From NCBI GenBank assembly GCA_000827325.1, contig KN832881.1, forward strand, positions 1,386,616-1,450,615: 64,000 bases of DNA, given 5' to 3'. Both the position numbers and the translations under genes were made by a program. Positions within the stretch are counted from its first letter, which is position 1; every line of letters begins with the position of its first letter. The notes under the pieces are model-generated. The model was not told where the DNA came from. It saw only the letters and a program-made list of their open reading frames with translations, and ran no database searches. Source of the DNA: Oidiodendron maius Zn (taxonomy: Eukaryota; Ascomycota; Leotiomycetes; Myxotrichaceae). This document shows positions 1 to 11,071 of this stretch, piece by piece.

Positions 1-342
1 ATCGATGAAAGCCTCGCTACTTGTGACTATGATGGTGCTACACTATAGAGAGTGGAAAGCTATGTAGAATGAGCAGCCCTCAGCAACAATCATTGGGGCG
101 CACTTTATGAACGGCTTAGAGTATGTTGGTCCTGATTCAGAGCAGCCATGGGATCTGCAAGTCTTGATGGATCGACAAAAGGGTCCCATCATGGTGAAAC
201 AGTGATATTCGCTGCAGGGTTTTACATATTTCTGCACGTGAGCTTTGGTGTTTTACCAGGGCGTGACATGTCATTATCATAATGAAACAAGACTATCTCA
301 AGATATAAGATTGCCATTCTAAGTCTTGCAAACCTCTGGACT
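1..342. other. gene-free left edge
   Basis: This stretch holds only short chance reading frames. It is probably the 3' flank of the SPRY gene that reads leftwards from 1413. I see no RNA gene or repeat in it. Confidence 0.5.
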
Positions 343-1413
343 CTAGTACGGATGGTACATCCAATCTCCCGGTCTAAACACGATTTCAAATTCAACCTTC
401 TCGAATACGCCCACTGCCGTGTATATGTCATTAAGCCCCTCTAAACCCGTCACTGGCAAGTCTTCTGTTGCATCTCCCTCCTCGTGGAGATTCCAACCCC
501 CAGTTCTCCTCCCCTCTCGTGTGAAGAAGATCTCAACATCAATCGGTGTATTCGCCTCAGTTCTAGCATGCGCCTGATCGTATCCTGGTGAAGCCTGCAA
601 GTTGCGTTGCGTAAATGTCATACCTATCCCCAAGGTCTCCCCAGGCTGGAAAGGGGATGTGAAGTCCTTGCCACCCCAGCGGTCATTGATGAACTTACTA
701 CCATCATCCCCATGTACCGCAAGACATGCTCGGTGCCAGCCAGGGAGTCTAAATGTGGGATATGGGTGTGCTGTGAACCCCATGGCTAGGCTGACCTCCT
801 CCCTATTCCGCCTACCAATCCTGACCTCATAGTATATGGTCTTTGCCCTCCCAGTGTTCAACGGCGAGTGCGCAAGGACTGAATATAGTGGAATCGCGGT
901 GGTGATGCAGCAGTCCGTGCAGTTGGATTTAGTCTTTCCTTGCCAGATTCCAGGTCGAGGGCGATCTAGATCTCCTACGTATGACCGTGGCCTTATGATG
1001 CCAATTTCCCCTTTCTCAATGACATCGAGTGCATAGGCAGGGAGAGATACGGGAGCCGTCAAGCGGTTCTGGTGGCACCATGCCTCCCCCTGCTCAGCTT
1101 CCTGTTCGGTGGCATTGTTGGTTCGGCTATGCTGGTTGCCGAGAGCTGGGGGCGGCGGGAGGAGAGATGTATCGGGTACAGCGGTTTGCCAATCGTGGTG
1201 GGGTTGGTAAGCTGGCGGTGGGCCTGGAGGGGGAGCATACTCAGAATGCGATGGAGGCGGCCCCAGTGGAGGTGCGTACAGAGAGTGCGAGGGAGGAGGG
1301 CCTGGTGGAGGGGCGTACTGAGAATGAGACGGAGGAGACCCTGGTGGTGGCATGTAGGAGAGAGAGGGAGGAGGCCCAGCGGGCGGATCGTAGGACTCGT
1401 TGTGGTGAGACAT
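343..1413 (-). CDS. SPRY-domain protein with proline-rich N-terminal repeats
   Basis: A single-exon frame of 356 residues. Residues 1-75 are a low-complexity tail of about five degenerate 14-residue repeats built on PPPGPPPSHSxYAP. Residues 150-356 read as a SPRY (B30.2-type) domain: YYEVRIGRR, the core strand SLAMGFTAHPYPTFRLPGWH, GDDGSKFINDRWGG, and the late strand DIYTAVGVFEKVEFEIVF. SPRY domains bind peptides or proteins; in fungi they occur in ubiquitin-ligase adaptors and trafficking receptors such as Ssh4. There is no transmembrane segment or RING here, so a soluble adaptor is the likely role (inference). The start is the only ATG that keeps the whole repeat tail. The gene is divergent from the amidase gene across a 336-bp gap. 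Confidence 0.85.
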   Translation of the reverse strand: MSHHNESYDPPAGPPPSLSYMPPPGSPPSHSQYAPPPGPPPSHSLYAPPLGPPPSHSEYAPPPGPPPAYQPHHDWQTAVPDTSLLPPPPALGNQHSRTNNATEQEAEQGEAWCHQNRLTAPVSLPAYALDVIEKGEIGIIRPRSYVGDLDRPRPGIWQGKTKSNCTDCCITTAIPLYSVLAHSPLNTGRAKTIYYEVRIGRRNREEVSLAMGFTAHPYPTFRLPGWHRACLAVHGDDGSKFINDRWGGKDFTSPFQPGETLGIGMTFTQRNLQASPGYDQAHARTEANTPIDVEIFFTREGRRTGGWNLHEEGDATEDLPVTGLEGLNDIYTAVGVFEKVEFEIVFRPGDWMYHPY

Positions 1414-1749
1414 CTTGGTTGATCGTCGCTATGGTCTCAGTACGGGAGTTGACGTCAGGAGCTGGAAACTGGAGGGCAATCGGAGCTAGTGAAGGCGGAG
1501 ACCGATGGCAGAATCGGCCTACAAGGTGTGCGGAGTAACGATTTGCCGATTCAGTATGTCCCTTGTCCTGCGTCCAATTTCTACCGAAGCAACGGAACTT
1601 CAGCTGCTCCGTTTCTTTTCAGATCACCTCTCTTTTGATGTATTATATCTCTTCCTATCCCTTCATTGCTGTTTTATATCCCCAGGGAGCTTTGTACTAT
1701 CAATTCATACCTCCCAACTTGCAACATAACCCCCTTTTCAGGTGTCACA
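1414..1749. promoter_or_regulatory. divergent promoter region, SPRY gene / amidase
   Basis: A 336-bp gap between the start codons of two divergent genes. The half towards the amidase is T/C-rich. It must hold both promoters; no specific factor site is clear. Confidence 0.5.
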
Positions 1750-3656
1750 ATGAACGGAATCAATGAGAGCAAGCAACGCTATCTGGGCTACCCAAAGGCT
1801 ATAGAAGGCCCTCATGTCCCGTATAAGAAGTCTGCCGATTCAAATCCGGTCATTGGAGGAAAAGCTTTGGTAGCCGGCGCCTGGCTGTATGTCTACCTGC
1901 ATTCAGAGCAGCGACTGCACTGACAATAACTCCAGAGTCTCCAAGCTTCCATTTGTTCAAAAGTTTCTTTGGCACAATGCCGGCTTCGGTACTCTTCGTG
2001 ACCTGAAGCATATGGATCGATATTCGGAGCGTTGGGATGTATGTCTTCCCTCTTGAGAGTCTTACTTTAGCTGACACGACTACACAGCCTATGGTCATTC
2101 CACTAGACGATGGCCGATCCCTCTCCTTACCCGCACTCGACCTAGAATCTTCAATCCAGACGGAGAATTTCCCTGGAAGATATCACTCCATTGCAGAGTA
2201 CCATGCACTGTATCGTTCCGGGAAGTTGTCACCACTGGCTGTCGCGGAGTCTCTGTTGCCTCTTATTCGCAGAGATGTCGCCAATGCGTCGCACCACTCT
2301 ATAGCATTCATTGATACCCATTCAGAGGAAATTCTAGAAGCAGCCAGGGCATCGGCACTGCGCTACAAGGAAGGAAAACCCTTGAGCTTATATGACGGTG
2401 TTCCGACGGCTATCAAAGATGAAAGCGATGTCGCTGGCTACCGTACGACACAGGGCCGGAAACAAAACGATGAGATATTTCCCGTTACTGAAGAAACCGT
2501 GTGGTCTATTCAGAAGTGGAGAGAAGCAGGTGGCATTGTTCTGGGAAAGCTGAACATGCACGAGGTAGGAGCCGACACGACGAATAATAATCCAAATTGG
2601 GGGACTCCTCGCAATCCGTACAATGACCAGTACTACACTGGCGGGTCTTCTGGAGGATCAGCTTATACAGTGTCTGCCGGACTGATCCCAGTAGCTCTCG
2701 GAGCTGATGGAGGCGGCAGCATTCGTATTCCAGCGTCATTCAGCGGAATCTATGGCCTAAAGCCTTCGCATGGCCGACTCGATGACACTGACAGCACGGT
2801 AACAGTCACTGGACCATTGGCCGCTAACATGTCCGACCTCGAAGCTGCATACCGATTGATTGCTATTCCAGACCCTTCATATCCTACCGGCGGTCTCTTC
2901 ATCCCACCTAGCGTCGCTGTGGCTTCTCGTCCCAAGGTCATAGGCATATATAAGGACTGGTTCAATCGTGCCGACCCCGCCGTCCTTGAGCTATGTAACA
3001 AGGCTGTTGACTATTACAAGTCGAAGCACGGGTATGAAATTGTTGCGATTGAGATACCGTATCTGCCTGAAGGCCAGGTCGCCCATGCCGTTACCATTCT
3101 TGCCGAAATGTCCATCCGGGCTCGTGCTAACCCTAGCAACAAGTCGAGCTGGCTCTCAGGCTTCACGCCGGCGAATAAGATCCTTCTGGGTATCGGTGAT
3201 CAAACCCCAACCCGCGACTACCTACTTGCTCAACAATTGAGAAATATGTTGATGCAGCACCTTGCATTCCTATATGAGAAGCATCCTGGCCTGATCATCG
3301 TAACTCCGACATCTCCAAAGGCAGGCTGGCCAATTGGTAGTGAAGGCGACTTGAAGCACGGCGTCACAGATGGCAACTCCTCTATCCGCAATATGGAGTA
3401 CGTGTGGCTCGCGAACTTCACTGGAAACCCGGCCATCAGCTGCCCCGTTGGATACGTCGATCCCGTGAAGGGTGAGGGCAAGATCCCCGTGGGATTGATG
3501 GCTATGGGAGAATGGGGAAGCGAGGATTCCTTGATCGCGTGGGGGAAGGAGGCAGAGCAGTGGCTCCACGAAGAGTATCCTGGCGGGAGACAGCTGCCCG
3601 CAAACTGGGAAGACGTGATAGCGAATGCTCAGGGGAAGAAATTGAACGAGGAGTAA
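1750..3656 (+). CDS. amidase (amidase-signature family)
   Basis: Three exons, 1750-1886, 1936-2038 and 2088-3656, give 602 residues. Both introns (49 bp each) begin GTATGT and keep phase. Amidase-signature enzymes hydrolyse amides with a Ser-cisSer-Lys triad. The candidate Lys is about residue 190 (in PTAIKDE), the cis-Ser about 267 in GGSSGGS, and the nucleophile about 291 in GADGGGSIRIP. The spacing between the two serines (24) equals that of fatty acid amide hydrolase. No signal peptide or membrane helix is seen, so a cytosolic enzyme is likely. The length is typical of fungal members used in amide catabolism or secondary metabolism; the substrate cannot be told. A shorter model starting in the second intron would lose 80 well-ordered residues. 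Confidence 0.88.
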
Positions 3657-5410
3657 TTCTTGATAATAGATAGGTTCTTGTCAACTAAACCAATGGCTTC
3701 AGCCGCGAACCTTTGTAACTCCTTGACCAGTCACAAGCTACGCAGTTTTACCTTCCACCTCAAGAACACCTCCGCAAGTAATGGCCCTGATGTGGTTGGT
3801 GCGTATCCCCTGTACCCATGCATTACGTTCGATGGAATATATCCTTCCGCCAAGAAAGAACACGTTGCAAGACAACCCGGCATTTCGGTACATGGGTATA
3901 CGATATGTGCAGTACTTCGTGCTTCCTTCCTGCAGCACACAGCAACACCACCTTGCATTTAGCCTATCCACATGTCTGCAGTGCTCGCAGGTAATATCTC
4001 CACCTATCAGACATCCTTACCTTACTACTATTCCGCACGACAAAAGCCTGGGGAGTCGCCGCTTGAGGGGCTGGAGGACGCTCCACCATGACATCTGTCG
4101 CGGCACCGCGATTCCAGCATACTTTTACGGCGATTCGTCGACGAGGTATGAGTTAGTGGTGTAGCTTTTCCGGGTCTCCAGCATATTCGTGTCTCAACGC
4201 AGCGCTGAGTAGCTGAAGCAAATATGACCGGGACAAAGGCTTCCTTGTGGCATGTCGACACTGAGGTATGATAACCGGTAACCTAATAGAGACCCTTGTC
4301 ACTTGCACCAAGTTGTACCAGCGTCTAGCTTTAGAACATACTCGTAAGCTGTAAAATCATTCTTTCTTTTAAGAGTCATCGCTTCTAGAGATACTGGTAG
4401 TGCAAGAAAGAAAAAGCGGCCTCCGATTGCGGATGTTGGCAACGAAGACAAGGAGAATGGATGAGGCAATGTATGCCGAGACCACGACCTCTCCAGCCTG
4501 GAGACCTGACGCGGAGGAGATATCAGTCACTGCAGTAACGGATTGCCAGGCCACTAAAATTTGGCAAAGCAGGTGTCTATGACGAGCGGGCTGCATACAG
4601 CTCCAGAATTGTCAGCCTTGCGTGACAGTGGTGATGAAAATGTTAGTGCCTTCAGCCACAAACGTCAGCCACGAACCTGCCCCTTGCGGAATAGTTTAAC
4701 TCAGCCACGGCTCCAGGAATTAACTAATTGGGGGTCCAGCACCCTCTCCTGGGGGGTGAAATCGCATGTTGCGCAAAGAAGGAGTCGTTTGAGCATAGTT
4801 AGGATATGGACCATGCATGATATCCACATATGATAGCAAGGGATCCCGCTGGGGCAGGCGTACGTCATCCAAACCGGGATCAGGAGAGAGGGATTGGCTA
4901 TAGCAGAAGCTCTGCCCGTACATGATATACACATTCCCACGGACAGAGGGAGTATATCTTCGTTCTCGCTTGCGCACCAGCCATGCACACGCCGCTCGTA
5001 GCATCAGAAAGCCGCGCGAGGCCAATGAGGGCGCGGACAGCTAAAATCCAATTTAAATTATGTTACTTAGTTTATTTCTTTTGTCTGCCCTCTGCCGTCT
5101 CCCCTAGCACCTTGGCGAGTCTTGGCGCGAACCCTATCGCCGTTTCCCTGCTCTGCTTGTGGTCCTGCCTGTGCCTGCCTGCGTCAGCGTCGTCAAGCCT
5201 GTAGTTTGACTTATCAACGAGGACGACCCCCATTCCCTTTTCTCTTTCTCACTCTCTCACTCTCTCTTCCCCTGCCATTCTCCCTCTTCATTTGAAAACC
5301 TTCTCCCCCTTTCCCATCATCCGACTCTTCTCTCATAGCGACACGCGGCTCTTCTCAACACGCTCTCACACCCGCGACACGACCTGCCCGACGTGTCTGA
5401 CGCCCTATCT
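3657..5410. other. intergenic region with 5' leader of the Ca2+/H+ exchanger gene
   Basis: No gene is recognisable; the frames here are short and unlike any family I know. The last 350 bp (about 5062-5410) contain no ATG on the + strand and a strong pyrimidine tract at 5230-5320, as expected of a promoter-proximal tract and transcript leader. Two similar short segments containing CATGATAT, at about 4815 and 4921, are the only repeat noticed. Confidence 0.5.
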
Positions 5411-8238
5411 ATGAAGGAAACTTCTCCGAACTCAGACTCGTATATAGATCGCTTCCGCTCTTGGGCAACATCCAAAGCGAATGGCCACTCTCTCTCCGAC
5501 GACACGAGCCGATCAACGACGCTCCCCGTAATCAACGCTCATACCCACAAGAAACCGGTCTCTCTTGCGCAGCAGAATGCTACCACCAACGACCCTCCTT
5601 CCTCTCCGCGAGGCACTAACCACCAGAACCGCCAAGTGGCAACCGCTACAGCGAACAAAGTGGCCGACCAGACATTGTCCGATCATCCGCCACCCGCTCC
5701 ACCTCCGCAAGCTGATGGGGAGGGGCCTGTCGTAGAGCCCGAGAAGCCCCAAAGGAAGAATGTTGCCGTGCGGTTCTACATCACTGCGCGGTCCATCATC
5801 CTCTCCAGCTATATCAATATCCTCTTGGTGGTGGTGCCTGTCGGTATCGCAGCTAAAGCGGCCAACCTGAAACCGGGCATCGTCTTTGGCATGAACGCAA
5901 TCGCAATCATACCCCTCGCAGGTCTCCTCAGCCACGCGACAGAGAGCGTGGCTAAGAGAATGGGCGATACCATCGGTGCGCTGATGAATGTTACTTTTGG
6001 CAACGCGGTTGAACTTATTATATTGTATGTCCTCTGGGCCTCCTGTACGTCCTTCTCAGCTAACACCTCGCAGCATGTATGTCTACCTCACAAGAGATCA
6101 AGGCAAGAAAGAGAGAGAAGCCCTCTTAAAGGGCATTATCGTATCAATCGAGTCTCATATCATCGTCCCTGTTTTGTCCCCCCTCCCCCTTCCCCCGTGC
6201 TCGCTGCCCGTGATTTTACAAGTCTCATGCTCACTCTTTCCCTTTCCTAACCGCGCAGCATTGCCCTCCAGAAGGTTTGCATTCAGTTCCATCGTTCTCT
6301 GAATGTCTATTAATCTCACTAGAATGAAATACGTATCGTCCAAGCTTCTTTGCTCGGCTCGATCCTGGCCAATTTGCTCTTGATTCTGGGCATGTGCTTC
6401 TTGGTCGGCGGACTTCGTTTTCGGGAGCAGGTATTACTTTTCCCTCCTACAAGGATACGGTGTAGTCGCTGACTTGAAGACATAGATTTATAACAGCACT
6501 GTCACGCAAATGAGTGCATGTCTACTCAGTTTGAGTGTAATGAGCCTCTTGCTTCCCGTTTGTAGCCTTCTCCGGATTCAATATCAAGTGCTAATCTCAG
6601 TAGACTGCTTTCCATGCCTCTTTCTCCAGCTCCCAAGAAGACAAGGCCACGAATTCCGTGTTGAAAGTTAGCCGTGGAACAAGCGTCGTATGTTCAGACC
6701 TTCACTTGAAAGTGGATCCTCGCTAACGAAACAGGTTCTCCTCATCGTTTACGGAATGTATCTTCTATTTCAACTAAAATCTCATGCCTACATGTATGAG
6801 AGTACGCCGCAACATATCATTGACGAAGAATCTGCTCCTGGACCTGTTGCCCACTGGATGGAATCATCCGATAGCGACTCTGACTCGTCCTCAGGATCCG
6901 AATCGAGTAGCTCGAGCGCCTCCAATACTACAGCCAAGCGTATTCGAAGGGCTATAGTTGGTCGTCGTCGCCGCAAGTCAAGTTCTGGTTCAAAGGACAC
7001 CGCAGACGCTGATGCAACGAGATCACCCTCCATTGCTGCTCACTCTGGCTCTCCAACAGATGGCGCTGCCGAAGACCTGCACTCCGCTGAAGACGGCGAT
7101 GATGAAGACAGGGAGAGAGGACACACTCGAAGCCGAAAGAATTCGTTCATTGGCGCACTTTCAAAGAGGGACCGCAGAAAGCACCGAAAACGTCGAGAGA
7201 AGCGGGAAGGCAAGCGAGCCCAGCGTGACTCTGTCAACACTACGAATGAATCGGCGGTTGCCAGTGCATCCGCCCAGAAGAAACTAGAGGAAGACCCTAA
7301 TGCTCCTCGACACATTGATTTTGCTGTGACTGAAGATGCCGGCGTAGTAACCGACTCTTCCCAGAAGCGACCCTTTACCTTTCTTGGTATCAGTTCCACG
7401 ATCCGGCCAACTGTCTTCACCCAGCCTCCCATGGTCCCAGAACCAGTTCCCAGCAGACCAGTTCCGCGCGTCAAGTACGGAATCCGTCGTACCAATTCTC
7501 TCCCTGACCGGCTGAATCAAACATACTCAGGGCCGATTCGCACTCCTGCTACGAATCGTCAACCCGTGCGCATTGCTTCCACTGCCATTGCAGAGCAGCA
7601 TCTGGCAAAAGAAGGAGACGAAGAAAATATCTCACGTACCACTGCCGTCCTATTACTGCTTATATCGACTGGTCTCGTAGCTGTCTGCGCTGAATTTATG
7701 GTAGACAGTATTAATGCCGTGGTATCTGGGAACTCAGGACTAAGTGAAGCTTTCATCGGCTTAATCATCCTTCCAATTGTTGGTAATGCAGCAGAGCACG
7801 TTACAGCTGTGACTGTTGCTAGCAAAAACAAGATGGATTTGGCTATTGGTGTTGCTGTTGGCTCTTCTATTCAGATCGGTACGCAGTCCAGGTTCATCCC
7901 CTCCAACTCACTTGCTTATTTACCTAGCTCTTTTCGTAACTCCATTCATCGTCCTACTCGGTTGGTGCATGTCGAAAGATATGTCCCTGTACTTCACTCT
8001 CTTCGAAACCGTCTGTCTCTTCGTCAGCGCCTTTATCGTCAACTTCCTCGTTTTGGATGGAAGATCTAACTATCTGGAAGGGTCGTTATTATGCGCCGCA
8101 TATGTCATTATTGCTGTCGCCGCATTCTTTTATCCTCAGGTTGGCGATCAGTCTGTCCTTGGCGGAAATCCCGATGCGTCATCCAGAATTATGCTGGCTA
8201 GGAGCGTGATAGGTTCGATAGTTGGGAATGTAGATTGA
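5411..8238 (+). CDS. vacuolar-type Ca2+/H+ exchanger (CAX/VCX1 family)
   Basis: Seven exons: 5411-6024, 6259-6274, 6323-6430, 6486-6557, 6604-6687, 6735-7878 and 7928-8238, giving 782 residues. Both CaCA alpha-repeat signatures are present: GNAVELII in the first half (about residue 200) and VGNAAEHVTAV in the second (about residue 640). These carry the glutamates that bind Ca2+. CAX proteins load Ca2+ into the vacuole in exchange for H+. Unusually large is the loop between the halves (about residues 320-595), rich in Ser, Asp and Arg/Lys and probably phosphorylated; classical Vcx1 has a short acidic loop there. Exon 2 is only 16 nt and is required for the frame. The ATG at 5411 is used because the GTG eighteen bases earlier is not a usual start. 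Confidence 0.9.
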
Positions 8239-8572
8239 GTGAGACAGAATGTCGTTATTTGTGGGAGGTATGTTGCTCAGAAGGATACCGGAACGAGATT
8301 GATGATGGAAGTACCAAATATGTATTATTCTCTGTTTGATAATTACTTGCCTTGCTAGCCTGAGAGTGTTCAGTTCATCACACTCTCTAGCTGTAGCTCA
8401 GCTTATTCGCTGCTAGGGGATGTGAGATGTTTCCGAAGGATCTCTCATCATGACTGAATTTAAACACTTGTTCTTTATTCTATGGCTTCAGCATAGGCTA
8501 ACTATAACATAAATGATAAAAAGTACATTAAGGTATACGCCGTAAATGCCTATGTTTTGATTTTGTATCGTC
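8239..8572. other. convergent intergenic region
   Basis: The 3' flanks of the exchanger (+) and lactate dehydrogenase (-) genes. It is AT-rich with no gene-like content; probably both polyadenylation regions. Confidence 0.5.
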
Positions 8573-10539
8573 TTACCACTTCTCAACCTCCCCAGCTTTT
8601 GGTTTCTCTACTCGGACCACCTTGTCGCAATTCAAGAGACACAGAGGGTCAAAGGCTAATTTGAGCTGGAATAATATTAGCGTTTACCCATTGTAAGGGA
8701 CCAAGAAACTTACCTGTCGCATCGCATCCACTGTTGACTCCCCAAGCTCATGATTTAAGTAATCTCTCTTTACCAAGCCTACGCCATGTTCTCCCGTAAC
8801 GGTTCCTTCCATACTCACTGCTCTCTTGATCATGCGATGGACAAGATCCTCGGCCTGCTTCCGCTGTTTATCATTGTACAGCAATATCGCTTTCCTTGTC
8901 AGCAAAAAGTTGGTTCAAGGATGGGCGTTGACTCACTGTGGAAATTGCCATCCCCTACATGCCCAACAATTGCTGCAAACAGTCCGCTCTTTGACAAATC
9001 GTCCTTCGTCTCGTTGATGATATCTGGCAACCTACTGATGGGAACAGCAACATCCCCAGTCCAGACGTGATCCGTCTCATTCTCTTTCATAGCCATTACA
9101 CTCCACAGCGCTTCCTTTCTCGCACTCCACAGGTCAACCTGCTCTGCGGCGTTCTTAGCGAACTCGAAGGTTTTGCTTCCTGCGGCTTTGGCAAGCTTCT
9201 GGACCATGCTGATCTGCTCCTTCACTCCTGCTGGCGTGCCTGCAAACTTGAAGAACAGCGATGGCTCGACGGCCCATTTCCTATCAGTCATGCCAGACTC
9301 GTTGAGGCAGTGCATCTGGTTGTCATCGAGGATTTCGATAGCTGCGATGGGGATACCTGCGCTGACGACTCGAGCCACGCAGTCTGCTGCTTGCTTGATA
9401 GATCCGAAACTACATACCGCTACTGATTCTGCGGAGGGTTTCGTCGTGACCTTTAGCGTAGCTTCTGTCACCAACCCAAGTGTTCCCTCGCTGCCGATAA
9501 ACATCTTCGTCAAGTCATACCCAGCACTACTCTTCCTAGGTCTTTGCCTCGTCTTGATAACCGTTCCGTCAGCAAGCACCACCGTAAGACTCAACACCCA
9601 CTCCCTCATTGTCCCATACCGGTAGGCATTCGTGCCACTGCATCCAGTCCCAACCATGCCCCCTATCATGGCTCCTGGTCCTGGATCTGGCGGGAAGAAT
9701 AAGTTATCCTTCTCCAGCTCCGCATTCAGCATCTCCCACCCCACAGCAGGCTGCACAACCACATCCATGTCCTCCTTATGCAGTTTGAGGATCTTACTCA
9801 TTCGTGCAAAGTCGATACAGACGCCTCCTCTTGTGGAAGCAAAATGTCCTTCCAAGCTTGTTCCTCCACTATAGCCAGTGACAGGAATCCGTCGTGAATG
9901 GCAGATCTTCATAATCGCGCTCACTTCCTCCGTACTTTCTGGGTACACGATCATAAACGGCCTCTCATCTTCTTTGGAAATATGCGATGAGAAATTGCTT
10001 CCTGCGTGGTGATCCAGATTCTCAGGTACAGTGCTAACATTGTCTTTCCCAACGACCGCGACGAAATCCGCCCATGCGGCTTCCATATTTGATCCAGATA
10101 TATCATGTCTGGGGGGTTTAGTCGTGCCGAGAGGCGTCGTGGAGGCAGTGGAGGGAGGAGGATAGCTTGTGGAGCCTAGGTAGTACCCTATGATGCCGGT
10201 AGTAATTATAACTAAGGCATAATTTAATCAGTATTCAGCAGTACTCGAAATGGCAACGTACATACCGAATGTTATTGCTGCATTTCTTCCTCCTGAGCTC
10301 TCATTCCTGAGCTTTGCAAATCTCTGTCGTTCTGCGCGCTCTCTCTGTAATCGCGCAGCCGTGCTCTCGTACAATTGTCCTTTGAATGACCGCCCGTTCT
10401 CCTCCAGTTGCTTCTGCTCTGTTGACTCCCATCTCCTTTGGCTAAAGGTCACTCGTCGAAGGGTGGAAGCTCCATTCCTCCGTGCCAGGGCGGAAAGGAG
10501 GGCTTTCGAAGGAGCGTGAGCGCGTTGGGGCAGCGCCAT
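8573..10539 (-). CDS. DLD1: D-lactate dehydrogenase (cytochrome), mitochondrial
   Basis: Four exons on the minus strand, 10266-10539, 8937-10211, 8714-8889 and 8573-8665, give 605 residues. The enzyme oxidises D-lactate to pyruvate and passes electrons to cytochrome c. The N-terminus is an arginine-rich presequence (ALARRNGASTLRRVTFSQRR), followed at about residue 85-105 by a membrane helix (AAITFVIITTGIIGYYLG), which fits an inner-membrane enzyme facing the intermembrane space. Then come a PCMH-type FAD domain (PVTGYSGGTSLEGH, PPDPGPGAMIGGMVGTGCSG, GSEGTLGLVTEATLK) and the FAD-oxidase C-terminal domain with VGHVGDGNFH, GTVTGEHGVGL and PLCLLNCDKVVRVE. The acceptor before exon 3 is AAAG, giving FHTILLYND across the join; an AG six bases earlier would break the frame. 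The gene symbol follows the yeast orthologue. Confidence 0.93.
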
Positions 10540-11071
10540 TTCGTCCTCTGGGCGCGTTACTCCACTGAGGATGAGTCTTGCTACCGCTGGAATACTTCTT
10601 GGTTTGGATGCAATTGGGAAATGTCAAGTGGAAAGCTCCCCCACTCGTGGTTGAAGAGTCGCCATATCACGTGAGAGATATGTAAATTCAACCTGGAATT
10701 GGAACTCGCATTCCAGAGGTGCAAAAGGTAGACAGTAGGTAGATAGGACAGCTTTACTTATCAAGCCACTTAGAATGGACTAAATTATCAGTCTAATTTA
10801 TTATTGATGAGTGCAGCCTGTCTAATGGCATTGAGTCACACAATGGCTAGCATAGGCCAAGCTACTGCTATACGATTTTGAGAAGTATGGACATTAAGCT
10901 CATGAAAACTCCGAGAATCATTTTCCAGCTTCCAACAGCGTCCCTCAATAACGCCTCCGGCATTTCCAGCCAAAACTCCAGTTGGTTGGCTGTCCCACGT
11001 GGCAGCAGGTTTTAACAAAACAAATAATTTAATCAATACACTCACAGAATAGGGGCCAAATGTCGCTGCAC
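10540..11071. other. tandem-gene spacer
   Basis: Between two minus-strand genes: promoter of the lactate dehydrogenase gene and 3' flank of the Clr5-domain gene. No further gene is seen. A short frame at 10836-11087 overlaps the end of the neighbour and is not gene-like. Confidence 0.5.

Noticed and set aside
2037-2090. Amidase start within 2037-2090
   Set aside because: This is intron 2 (GTATGT to CACAG); two upstream exons add 80 well-formed residues.
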